Positions 18,440-26,851 of a stretch of DNA of 64,000 nucleotides are shown one piece after another. The stretch is taken from assembly GCA_002708905.1 (NCBI GenBank), contig PAPM01000029.1, positions 62,001-126,000 of the forward strand. The letters are read 5' to 3'. Position numbers and translations under genes: made by a program. Positions within the stretch are counted from its first letter, which is position 1. The number at the start of each line of letters is the position of its first letter. This DNA is from Pseudomonadales bacterium (lineage in GTDB: Bacteria; Pseudomonadota; Gammaproteobacteria; Pseudomonadales; Ketobacteraceae). Below the pieces are notes generated by a model that worked only from the letters and a program-made list of their open reading frames with translations, had not been told where the DNA came from and did not search any database.

Positions 18440-18524
18440 AGCACGACTGAATTTTTTAAAGTCTTTGGAGAGAGAGGCTTTCACCACAAGCAACCAAATG
18501 CTGTAAAACTTGGGAGTAATTATT

Positions 18525-21023
18525 GTGAAAGTAAAACCCTTAGCTTTGGCCGTCGCTGCCTTCAGCGCCGCTACGGCTACCATTACCTGGGGCGCGGAAG
18601 AAACGGGACAAGAGGCGTTCGAGCAAGAGCAAGCCATTGAACTGGATACCATTGTGGTGAGCGCGTCACGCATGAAAGAAAGCGTGGCATCCATCCCGTA
18701 CACCACTCAGGTCGTGAGCGGGCAGGATATTGCGGCGCAGGCCCAACCCGGTCAGGACCTGGGCCAGATTCTGGGACAGTTGGTTCCGGGCCTCGCACCG
18801 GGCGACAATTCTGCCAACAGTGCCTACCAAACCCTGCGTGGACGCAAAGTGCTGGTCTTGATTGATGGTGTGGCGCAACGGTCCAGCCGGGATATTTCCC
18901 GCCAGCTCACCACCATTTCGCCGGCCAACATCGAGCGGGTGGAAATTGTTTCCGGTGCCACGGCGGTATACGGTGCCGGCGCCACCGGTGGTGTCATCAA
19001 CATCATCACCAAACGCGGCCTGGATCAGGACACCCAATTCAACAGCAAAGTGGGTATGACCCTGAACACCCAGGATACCGACTCGGACGGCTTCACCTAT
19101 TTCGGCTCGCAAACCGTCAGTGGTATGCGCGGCGACATGGATTACCTGTTGAACATCAACTATGAGCAACGGGGTAATTTCTACGACAGTGAAGGCGACC
19201 AGATTGCCACGGACCCAAACCAGGTCAGCCGTGATAACAGCGACACCCTGGATATTCTGGTGAACCTGGGTTGGCAACTCAGCGAGCAACAGTCACTGCG
19301 CCTGGGCGTTGAGCATTTCCGGGAAAAGCAGGACACCGACTATGCCGCTGATTTCGGCGATCCCAGCCCCAGTTATCTTGGCCTGCCGGAAGGCATCTTT
19401 GCCGCCGGTGGCGACTACACGCCCCAACCCAAGCCGGGACTGAATCTGGATCAGCAACCGGAAACCAATCGCGACACCATCACCCTGGACTTCAGCGATC
19501 AGGACTTTTTCGGTCATACCCTGCTGACCCAATTAAGCTATCGGGAGAACGAATACTTTTATTATCCCTACCCCAGCAGCCCGTTGTTCCTCAACATCAA
19601 CTGGGCGGGCGTAGTAGCGGCCGGACCCACTGATATGAATCAATTGCTGGCCGCCGTGGCCGCCAACATTCAGGGCGCGACCGGTACCCTGTTCCAAAGC
19701 CAGGTCAACAGTGAAGTCTGGGATTTCAAATTCGCCCTGGACAAACAACTGGCCTTTGATAGCAGCACCCTGGATCTCACCTACGGTTTTGATTATATCC
19801 ACGACAACAGTGAACAGCAGTCTATCGCCTACCACTACAACAACTGGATCAGCAGCGACCAGAAGCAATACAACACCACCGGTTCGGTCTACGATGCGGG
19901 CCCGGCTTCTGAAACCGAAACCACAGCGCTGTTCCTGCAGGGAAAATGGAGCCTGGATGCCCATTGGACCTTCAAAGCCGGTGTGCGCTATGAACACGCG
20001 GATGTGGAAGTGGACGACACCGTATCCGGCATCGACATCGCCAACGCCGAGTATTACCAAGCGGCGGTACAGGATCCTTTCCTACAGGCATTGGCCGGCG
20101 GCGTGGGCATGACACCGCAGGTATTCCTCGGCACCATCATCAACACGGCGTCGAATCTCTATGGTTATGAGAACTACCTGACTTACAGTGATGCGGCACC
20201 TCTACGCCAGGGCGGCAGCGAAACCTACTCCGAGACTCTGTTCAATGCCGGTGTGGTGTATGCATTCAATCCCAGGCAGGAAACCTTCCTCAATTATTCG
20301 GAGGGCTTCACCGTACCGGACATGACGCGCTTGCTGCGTTCCGTCACCGTACTCAGCGATGGTGGTGACAGCGGCCCCATCCTGGACGGCACCAATATCG
20401 ATGCCACCAAAACCCAATCCTGGGATCTGGGCTGGCGCGGTCGCTTCGATCAGTTCACCGCGCAGACGTCCCTGTTCTATAACACCTCGGACCAGAATGT
20501 GGAATTTGATCGTGAAACCGGAGTGGTGGTGATACGCAAACAGGATGAACGCTTCATGGGATTTGAAGCCCTGCTGGATGCGCGCTTTGACAACGGCACC
20601 ATCGCCGGTTTCACCTATGCTCGAACGCAAGGCGAAACCAAGGATGACAACGGCCAATGGTATGCCCTGGGTGCTGATCGCGTGGCACCGGAAAAAATCA
20701 CCGGGTACATTGGGCTCAGTTGGGATGGTGCAGCGGATGCCCGGCTGCAGGTCACGCATTTGAGCGACTATAAAAAAGGTCATCAGGAAGCACCGGCGGA
20801 CATTCAGGGTCAGGTGGTACCCTTTGAGGGCTACCGAACCTTTGACCTGATTACCAACTTCTATACGTCCATCGGCGACTTCTCAGCATCCATCCGCAAC
20901 CTGACCAATGCCGAATATTATTCGGTGTATAATCAAGTGCGAGGTTATCCAAGCGGAGGTGCTTCGGCCTACCTGCCGGCACAAGGTCGCACGCTCTCGT
21001 TGAGTTACAGCCTGGATTACTAA
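18525..21023 (+). CDS. TonB-dependent siderophore receptor
   Basis: An outer-membrane receptor of 832 residues. It has a signal peptide (residues 1 to about 24), a TonB box region DTIVVSAS, and a plug domain with IPYTTQVVSGQDI, LRGRKVLVLIDGV and the VYGAGATGGVINIITK signature. A 22-stranded barrel follows, ending in ANLTNAEYY-like repeats and a terminal LSYSLDY. I chose the GTG at 18525 because GGGAG lies 8 bases before it; an upstream TTG at 18510 would place that site inside the gene. It follows fhuB by 85 bp. I see no Fur box in that gap, so it probably reads through from the fhuC promoter. It is likely the aerobactin-type (IutA role) receptor. Confidence 0.9.
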   Translation: MKVKPLALAVAAFSAATATITWGAEETGQEAFEQEQAIELDTIVVSASRMKESVASIPYTTQVVSGQDIAAQAQPGQDLGQILGQLVPGLAPGDNSANSAYQTLRGRKVLVLIDGVAQRSSRDISRQLTTISPANIERVEIVSGATAVYGAGATGGVINIITKRGLDQDTQFNSKVGMTLNTQDTDSDGFTYFGSQTVSGMRGDMDYLLNINYEQRGNFYDSEGDQIATDPNQVSRDNSDTLDILVNLGWQLSEQQSLRLGVEHFREKQDTDYAADFGDPSPSYLGLPEGIFAAGGDYTPQPKPGLNLDQQPETNRDTITLDFSDQDFFGHTLLTQLSYRENEYFYYPYPSSPLFLNINWAGVVAAGPTDMNQLLAAVAANIQGATGTLFQSQVNSEVWDFKFALDKQLAFDSSTLDLTYGFDYIHDNSEQQSIAYHYNNWISSDQKQYNTTGSVYDAGPASETETTALFLQGKWSLDAHWTFKAGVRYEHADVEVDDTVSGIDIANAEYYQAAVQDPFLQALAGGVGMTPQVFLGTIINTASNLYGYENYLTYSDAAPLRQGGSETYSETLFNAGVVYAFNPRQETFLNYSEGFTVPDMTRLLRSVTVLSDGGDSGPILDGTNIDATKTQSWDLGWRGRFDQFTAQTSLFYNTSDQNVEFDRETGVVVIRKQDERFMGFEALLDARFDNGTIAGFTYARTQGETKDDNGQWYALGADRVAPEKITGYIGLSWDGAADARLQVTHLSDYKKGHQEAPADIQGQVVPFEGYRTFDLITNFYTSIGDFSASIRNLTNAEYYSVYNQVRGYPSGGASAYLPAQGRTLSLSYSLDY

Positions 21024-21060
21024 ATCCACCCAACCATAATCGACAAAATAAAACCAATAA

Positions 21061-21090
21061 AAAGAGGGAGCCGTACCGCTCCCTCTTTTT
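21061..21090. terminator. Bidirectional terminator between receptor and PETase-like genes
   Basis: An 11-bp perfect stem (AAAGAGGGAGC with GCTCCCTCTTT) surrounds the loop CGTACC. T residues follow on the plus strand, and an A-rich stretch before it gives a T run on the minus strand. It serves both convergent genes. Confidence 0.92.
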
Positions 21091-21119
21091 AAATACTCTG
21101 GTTCTTCCCGGTATAACGC

Positions 21120-22031
21120 TTAGTAATTACAGGTATCCCGATACTCTGAAATATTCCACTCTGCTTCATGGTTGGGACCACACAGGAACTGATCGTAACG
21201 TCGATCATCGTCAATGAAACGCTTCATCCAGGATACACCGTATTTGCCCAGGATATCTTCATCGGGGTAACCGCTGTTGGCACAGAAATGACTACCGTTA
21301 CGAATTTCCAGAAACGCTTTGTCAGTGGATCGGGGTATGTCGTTATAGAAAGGCGAAGCATGTTGCGCTACCGGAGCTACCGCATCCAACTCACAGGCGA
21401 TGATCAGAGTGGGCGTGGTGATCTCATCAAAGTCATTGAAACCACTGTACCAGGGTGCCTGCGGAATCGCCGCTTTAAGATAGCGATCGGTGGAGAGCTT
21501 CAAGGTGCCGCCGCCGCCCATGGACCAGCCAATAGCACCCAGCCGGTTGGAATCCACCATACCGGAAATAGCGCTGCTGCCGGAATTGCTTTGGGCGATC
21601 ACATAATCCAGCGCCGCACTCAGTTGCCTCGCGCGACTGTCCGGTTGATCGTAGATGGAATTGGTATCCATGGTAATCACCACAAAGCCCCAGGAAGCCA
21701 GACGACCACCCCACCATTCAATGGAATTTTCATAGGAAACGTAACCGGGAATCACCGCAATGGCGCCCATCTTACCCTGGGTTCCCACCGGATAGTGGAT
21801 AGTGCCACCACCAAAACCGGACACCCAGGAAGACACATTGATAGTGCGAACGGAGTACGGTCCACGGTCCGCTTCCAATGCCCTTTCTGTGGGGTCAGGA
21901 CCCCGTTGATAGCAATTACTGCAACCACCGGGTGGTTCAGGTTCCGGTTGAGGAGTGGGCGTGGTGGCGAACACCTGCATGGAAAAAACAGCTGCCAGGA
22001 AAACTAAGGGTTTAAAAAAGTCAGTAATCAT
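21120..22031 (-). CDS. Secreted PETase/cutinase-like polyester hydrolase
   Basis: The 303-residue precursor has a signal peptide (about residues 1-22), a short proline-rich linker with CSNC, then an alpha/beta hydrolase very like Ideonella PETase and actinobacterial cutinases. Catalytic residues by motif: Ser170 in GWSMGGGG, Asp216 in ACELDAVAP, His248 in GSHFCANSG. Substrate-site residues: Tyr97 (PGYVSY), Trp169, Met171 and Trp194 (QAPWYS). Cys213/Cys250 match the extra disulfide of type II PET hydrolases, and Cys284/Cys301 the common C-terminal one. The loop SGYPDEDILGKYG is as long as in PETase. Ser238 of PETase is Phe249 here, as in type IIa enzymes. The ATG at 22061 is an alternative start; 22031 has a better ribosome site (AAAAGG). 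Confidence 0.9.
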   Translation of the reverse strand: MITDFFKPLVFLAAVFSMQVFATTPTPQPEPEPPGGCSNCYQRGPDPTERALEADRGPYSVRTINVSSWVSGFGGGTIHYPVGTQGKMGAIAVIPGYVSYENSIEWWGGRLASWGFVVITMDTNSIYDQPDSRARQLSAALDYVIAQSNSGSSAISGMVDSNRLGAIGWSMGGGGTLKLSTDRYLKAAIPQAPWYSGFNDFDEITTPTLIIACELDAVAPVAQHASPFYNDIPRSTDKAFLEIRNGSHFCANSGYPDEDILGKYGVSWMKRFIDDDRRYDQFLCGPNHEAEWNISEYRDTCNY

Positions 22032-22240
22032 TATTAAGGCCTTTTCTTGTTTTATGAACATTAGGCTTTAATTGGCACTACCACTGAATGAGCGCCAAGA
22101 CTGCAAAGTCCACCGAAGAAATGGGATTCCACTTCGGGGCGAATACTGACATGGAAAGAATGCAAAAATACCTTTAGCTAAACCGGTTGACCCCTTTGCC
22201 GTGCATTTTGGCCGTCATGAAGGATGGGGGTTGTCTATTA

Positions 22241-22630
22241 TTATGTTCGGGATTCCGCGAGCTTTTGTTGTACCCAGATTCTCGCCTCATCCCCATCAAC
22301 TGATGCGTAGATGGGGCAAGGCATGGCTGCCTGCATTTTAGCCCCAGCCAAACGTTCTATCGCATCTTCAGCAGGAGCGATGCGAGCCACTCCCACACAC
22401 AACTGACCGATTTTTTCCCGGCTTTGTTTAAACCATAAGCCCATCGCCTTGCGACCGGCATCCGAAAAATCACTGTGCTCAGAGGTTCGGGTCAACAATC
22501 CAAAAGGCTGATTTTTCTCGAACAACGCATCCATAGCATCAAGCCACACCTGAACCTCCTGCTCATTGGCCGGGCCATTGAAGCAGACTTCAACCAATGG
22601 CCAGCCTTGTATTGTTATCGGAGTATTCAC
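22241..22630 (-). CDS. Small unknown protein at the end of the siderophore operon
   Basis: I do not recognise a named family. The 129 residues have no signal or membrane segment. The pattern LVEVCFNGPANEQEVQVWLDAMD, then FGLLTRTSEHSDFSDAGRKAMG and CVGVARIAP, alternates strands and helices and resembles the STAS/SpoIIAA-like fold, which is only a guess from residue pattern. It begins 24 bp after iucD on the same strand with no terminator, so it is probably the last gene of the iucABCD operon and under the same Fur control. A role in siderophore assembly, quality control or regulation is possible but not shown. Confidence 0.7.
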   Translation of the reverse strand: MNTPITIQGWPLVEVCFNGPANEQEVQVWLDAMDALFEKNQPFGLLTRTSEHSDFSDAGRKAMGLWFKQSREKIGQLCVGVARIAPAEDAIERLAGAKMQAAMPCPIYASVDGDEARIWVQQKLAESRT

Positions 22631-22654
22631 ACCTCTCCCCTTCTTCCATTGCTG

Positions 22655-23950
22655 CTATGCCACATTGCGCTGTTTATCCCGTTGTTGAATACCCCACTGT
22701 ACAAACCCGGGGTGATCCAGTTTGTAGAGCCTGTAGCCGACCAGATCATTGACGATATTGGCGGAACGCCAGGCCATTAAACTGGTTTGTGGATCCACTA
22801 TGCCGTGATGATGGCGACTGGCGTTGACCGCATATATACGATTTCGATTGCCATAGGTCCAGTTCACCTGATAGTTATCCTGCATGGAAAGCAAACCGTC
22901 ACCTTCCCATTGGATGTCATCCGCCAACGATTCCAGGCAGGCAGGAATCACCGTTTTGAAACCTGTACAGAAGATAACAATATCGGCGTCCAACACTTCC
23001 TGAGTCTGATGATGGTGGTCTACCGTCAACTGAAAGTGTGTGCCCTGTTTATGCATCCCCACCACTTCCCGTGCAGGCAACATCAGGTAGTCCTTATCTT
23101 TACCCTGGACAATTTTGATTTGATAGAGTGCCTGGTATATTTCTTTGAGCGTGGAGGGGGATATCCCATCACTGGCCAGCTTCTGCTTGGCCACCACCTC
23201 CCGCTTTTGCTCCCGGGACAATGACAAAAAGTGATTTACATAACTGGGTGTGAACAAGTCGTTGGTAAACGGGGCCTCATCCAGTTGATCAAAGTTATCC
23301 CGGCGCGACACCCAGGCCACAGACTCACACTCACCCCAGCGTTCGTTGATCAGTTCCTGGAAAATTTCCGCCCCGGTCTGACCTCCCCCCACGACAGCCA
23401 CTCTTCTACCACGAAAATCCCGCGCGCTGTTCAGTACGCTGCCGCCATGCAACACCTGTTTACCCAAATGCGTCACTGCGTATTCAGGCACGTAAGGTTG
23501 AGTCCCCGTCCCCAGGCACAGGTGATCTGCCGAAATAATACGATCATCAAAACGCAGCCAGAATTGTCCACCGCGGTAATTGATTTCCCGCACATGGCTG
23601 TCGAAATGAATCTGAGGCAATTGACTGGTCACCCATTCCAGATACTGGGCGAATTCCTGGCGTGAAATAGCCGCCTGTTCAGCGTTGATGAAAGCATAAA
23701 AGCGGCCGTGCTCCACCAGGAATTTCAGAAAGCTGTAGGGACTGGTGGGATCCACCGGCGTCACCAGGTCTTTCATCCACGAGGTTTGCAGGCGGGCACC
23801 CTGCAACATCAAACCGGCATGCCAGTTGAACGACCGCTTCTTATCGAACAGGGCAAAACTCAAATCCGGCACCTTATCCAACAACGCTGCCACGCTCAGA
23901 TTAAACGGTCCGGCCCCAATTCCTGCCAGGTTATAGTGTTGTTGGCTCAT
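22655..23950 (-). CDS. iucD: L-lysine/ornithine N-hydroxylase (IucD-like)
   Basis: A 431-residue flavin monooxygenase. The FAD dinucleotide fold is GIGAGPFN (residues about 10-17), the substrate region WHAGLMLQGARLQTSWMKDLVTP is characteristic of lysine/ornithine N-hydroxylases, and the NADPH site is VVGGGQTGAEIFQEL. E. coli IucD is about 425-445 residues and makes N6-hydroxylysine, the first step of aerobactin synthesis. Its start overlaps the iucC stop by one base. Ornithine or putrescine as substrate cannot be excluded from sequence; the order iucA-B-C-D argues for lysine. Confidence 0.92.
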   Translation of the reverse strand: MSQQHYNLAGIGAGPFNLSVAALLDKVPDLSFALFDKKRSFNWHAGLMLQGARLQTSWMKDLVTPVDPTSPYSFLKFLVEHGRFYAFINAEQAAISRQEFAQYLEWVTSQLPQIHFDSHVREINYRGGQFWLRFDDRIISADHLCLGTGTQPYVPEYAVTHLGKQVLHGGSVLNSARDFRGRRVAVVGGGQTGAEIFQELINERWGECESVAWVSRRDNFDQLDEAPFTNDLFTPSYVNHFLSLSREQKREVVAKQKLASDGISPSTLKEIYQALYQIKIVQGKDKDYLMLPAREVVGMHKQGTHFQLTVDHHHQTQEVLDADIVIFCTGFKTVIPACLESLADDIQWEGDGLLSMQDNYQVNWTYGNRNRIYAVNASRHHHGIVDPQTSLMAWRSANIVNDLVGYRLYKLDHPGFVQWGIQQRDKQRNVA

Positions 23951-25731
23951 CAGGCTATCTCCTGTTGTGAACGGTTGACTGCGGATAGCAGCGGATTATT
24001 CAAGTCAGTACCCAAAATCGGCAATGGACGCTCAGCGCGGTCGCCGTAACCTTCCTTGAAGCGCACTCGATTAATGCATACCCGTTTGATTGTCGGCGTG
24101 AGCAAATCAAACAAAGCGAAACGTTCCTGCAGGTGCGGATAGGCACCCTGATAATCACGAATGGCATCCGCCAGCGCGGCATAGAAAACGGTTTCAGCTA
24201 CAATGCTTTTTTCCTGCATCAATGCCGACAGGTAACGCAGCACCGTAACAAAATGGCCGGTTTGCAAATCGTGCATCAAGTAAGGTGCAGGTAAACGGGT
24301 CAACACGGACTGTACGTCCTCCGGCAACGATTCAAGCTCCGGGAACGCCTGATCCACTAACCGTAAATCCCCCTGCAGGTCTTTGATTGCCAACCGTTTC
24401 GGCACACCCGCTTCCAGAATCAACGTCAGGTTCTGACCATGCGCCACCAGCCCGACACCGTACTGGCACATAAGGTGATAAAGAGGAATCACCACCACAT
24501 CGAACAGTTTTCTTAGCCAGCGCAACGGCGACCAGCCGGAGCGGATGATCAGATGCTGGACCACAGCATCTCCGGCATTGTCCTGCTGCAGCAGAGCGGC
24601 CATCAACATGGCCTGTTCATCGCTGCCCAGTTTGGATTGCACACTGTCACGCCAGATCACCCCCAACATCTCATGATAGCGATAAGGGGCATCACCAATC
24701 CGGGTATAACGTGGATGGGCACAGGTAATACCCACCGGCTCCCTGAGCACCATGGTGCCGAGATCATAAAGCAATGGATCGGTCTGACAGCAGTCATCCA
24801 GCCAGTCAGACAAACGCGCTCCCACTTCAATGTATTTGCTCGGAATACCCCGATAACAGGATGTGTTAAGAATAGTGAGAGGTAATTTAACGTTGGGATT
24901 CTGCGGGCGGTCTACATTGGCCAGGGTACGGATGGATTGCAAAGGCAAATAGCGATCTCCGGCCAACCCCAGATCCAGCAGTTCACCGGATGCAATCCAC
25001 TCTTGAAAATGAATCTTTATTTTGTGCTGCCACTGCCAGGGGTGCACAGGCAACAGAATCCAGGCATGCTGGTTGTTTTGCCGGGCACTGATCTGCTTCA
25101 CTTGGGCAACCAGCCTTGCATAATGATCTTCCGTCATGGCGCTGCGGACCACGGCATCCAGTTCCTGCCGTCGACTGCAGCCTATCGTGCAACGGGATTC
25201 AGACACGGCGATCCAGCGCAATTGCAGGGGCTGATTGCTTTCCGGGGCATAGGCGGCCAAATCGTCACTACCCCATCCCAATCGGCCTTTATTCAGTACC
25301 GCTTTGGGATGGCCATCCAGATAGGGCTGCATAAGATCCACATCCATATCAGCAATCTGCCCGGCGTTGACTTCCTGGCGCAACAACCAGGCCTGCATAT
25401 CGCCCTGCAGGGTCTGGGCACATTCCTCCAACACATTGGCAAGCACGATATCCGTCAGCTCAAGCTCTGCTTGGGCGTCGATATAGAATTGCGCAGCGCT
25501 GGTTACAGGCATGCCATCACGTAACAGTGAATCCGCGTTCACCCGCAGTTGTCCCCAGATAGTTTCCCACGCGTAAAAACTGTAGGTTACCCCGGAGCTC
25601 AGAACCAAACTCCAGCAATCGTCCAACCCTTTGGGACTGAAACACTCCTCATACTGCAGCTCGCTGATGTTTTTCGCCACCAGCTGTCGATTCAAGTGCT
25701 GCCAACACTCGTCATTGGTCATCCTATTCAT
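23950..25731 (-). CDS. iucC: NIS siderophore synthetase, IucC position
   Basis: A 593-residue IucA/IucC-family synthetase, an ATP-dependent enzyme that joins a carboxylate of citrate to an amine or hydroxylamine. Visible family motifs are LLPVHPWQWQHKI (ATP-binding HPWQ), the KLPLTILNTSCYRGIPSKYI segment, and the C-terminal GLVAHGQNLTLILEAGVPKRL with IKDLQGDLRLVD. E. coli IucC is 580 residues and attaches the second hydroxamate arm to complete aerobactin. It starts 11 bp after the acetyltransferase gene. Assignment as IucC rather than IucA follows gene order. Confidence 0.9.
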   Translation of the reverse strand: MNRMTNDECWQHLNRQLVAKNISELQYEECFSPKGLDDCWSLVLSSGVTYSFYAWETIWGQLRVNADSLLRDGMPVTSAAQFYIDAQAELELTDIVLANVLEECAQTLQGDMQAWLLRQEVNAGQIADMDVDLMQPYLDGHPKAVLNKGRLGWGSDDLAAYAPESNQPLQLRWIAVSESRCTIGCSRRQELDAVVRSAMTEDHYARLVAQVKQISARQNNQHAWILLPVHPWQWQHKIKIHFQEWIASGELLDLGLAGDRYLPLQSIRTLANVDRPQNPNVKLPLTILNTSCYRGIPSKYIEVGARLSDWLDDCCQTDPLLYDLGTMVLREPVGITCAHPRYTRIGDAPYRYHEMLGVIWRDSVQSKLGSDEQAMLMAALLQQDNAGDAVVQHLIIRSGWSPLRWLRKLFDVVVIPLYHLMCQYGVGLVAHGQNLTLILEAGVPKRLAIKDLQGDLRLVDQAFPELESLPEDVQSVLTRLPAPYLMHDLQTGHFVTVLRYLSALMQEKSIVAETVFYAALADAIRDYQGAYPHLQERFALFDLLTPTIKRVCINRVRFKEGYGDRAERPLPILGTDLNNPLLSAVNRSQQEIA

Positions 25732-25742
25732 AACAACAGATC

Positions 25743-26798
25743 CTAGGGCAGATGGGTCAGGTCAAAAAAACGATCGCGATTGATTTCCAGTAATGCCGCC
25801 CGCTTATGGGGAAAATCAAATTCCTTAAGAAAAGCGATGGCGGGAACGGTACTCATATGCCGCAACAATGCTTTGTTATCCGCCCGGGGTTCACCCATCA
25901 CCCGCATGGTTCTCGGGTCATCCAGAAAAAAATAATGGGCCAAACCGGTGAACCAGGCGTTGAAATAGGCTGTGCCCAGATAACGCGTGTTTCCCACCAG
26001 CAGATGAATCCCCCGGTCAAAATCGCCGGCGTCGTAATAGGGGCCGAGGCGATCCTCCAGTGTCCAGTACAGTTCAAAATAACCGAACGGCTCGTCGTCG
26101 AAATAGCCAAACACAGAAAAAATATGCGGGTCCTGTTCACGCTGCAGAAGATAGTTTTTCAACTCCGGCTTGGGCAAACCCAGCTCCCAGATGGGTGCGA
26201 TCCGACGCTGATTCATCCACTCATGAAACAGGTCCAGATCCTGCTCAGGATCGACCACCCTAAGTGAGAGCGTTTTGTTAATGTCAGGGATAAAGCGCCG
26301 GTAAAACTCGCCTTCGGGCTGCGGCTTACGCACCGGATGGCGTACACCCTCCGATTCCGTCCAGCGCACTGGCGCGGGATATGTGGGAGACTCATCCCAC
26401 CATAACTCCGGCCACTGGTAAAACGCAGCCCGATGAATACTGCCCCCTTGCAACAACGGAGCAGGCAGGAAGGTTCCGGCATGCTGCCCCATCGTTATAC
26501 TGCGCAGCTGAGGAGCCTGAGCAAACACTATATCCAGCACGGTAAGCAACGCCAGGCGAGACAATTTGTTGTCCTCCTTGCGGGCGGCCACATGCCAGTT
26601 ACGCAGTGCCAGGTGCTGGTCGTCCACCCGGTTGAACTCTGCTACCAGTGAGATCTGATCACTGTCCAAAACAGAGCGCAATTCTCCCTCTCCCTGTTCC
26701 AGCAGCACACTCAGGCTGCCCAGGTAAGGCTGTTCAAAATGCCAGGCGCGAAATCCGCTTTCGGCCCCTATGTCAGTATTAATGAATTGGCTGGTCAT
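25743..26798 (-). CDS. iucB: N6-hydroxylysine acyltransferase, GNAT type (IucB-like)
   Basis: The 351-residue protein belongs to the IucB/AlcB/PvsB siderophore acyltransferase family. The C-terminal GNAT domain (about residues 170-345) has RRIAPIWELGLPK, GYFDDEPFGYFELYWTLEDRLGPYYD, GIHLLVGNTRYLGTAYFNAWF (acyl-CoA loop) and RVMGEPRADNKALLRHM, all typical. It acetylates N6-hydroxylysine, giving the hydroxamate later joined to citrate. E. coli IucB is 315 residues. The gene lies between the two synthetases, 53 bp after iucA and 11 bp before iucC. Confidence 0.9.
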   Translation of the reverse strand: MTSQFINTDIGAESGFRAWHFEQPYLGSLSVLLEQGEGELRSVLDSDQISLVAEFNRVDDQHLALRNWHVAARKEDNKLSRLALLTVLDIVFAQAPQLRSITMGQHAGTFLPAPLLQGGSIHRAAFYQWPELWWDESPTYPAPVRWTESEGVRHPVRKPQPEGEFYRRFIPDINKTLSLRVVDPEQDLDLFHEWMNQRRIAPIWELGLPKPELKNYLLQREQDPHIFSVFGYFDDEPFGYFELYWTLEDRLGPYYDAGDFDRGIHLLVGNTRYLGTAYFNAWFTGLAHYFFLDDPRTMRVMGEPRADNKALLRHMSTVPAIAFLKEFDFPHKRAALLEINRDRFFDLTHLP

Positions 26799-26851
26799 AA
26801 TAATTCCCGAAACATGGTAAGTCTTTCAAATCAGGGTTCTTACCAAAGCGA

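Noticed and set aside
18440-18524. Fur box directly upstream of the TonB receptor
   Set aside because: No site close to the consensus was found; the receptor is more likely read through from the fhuC promoter.
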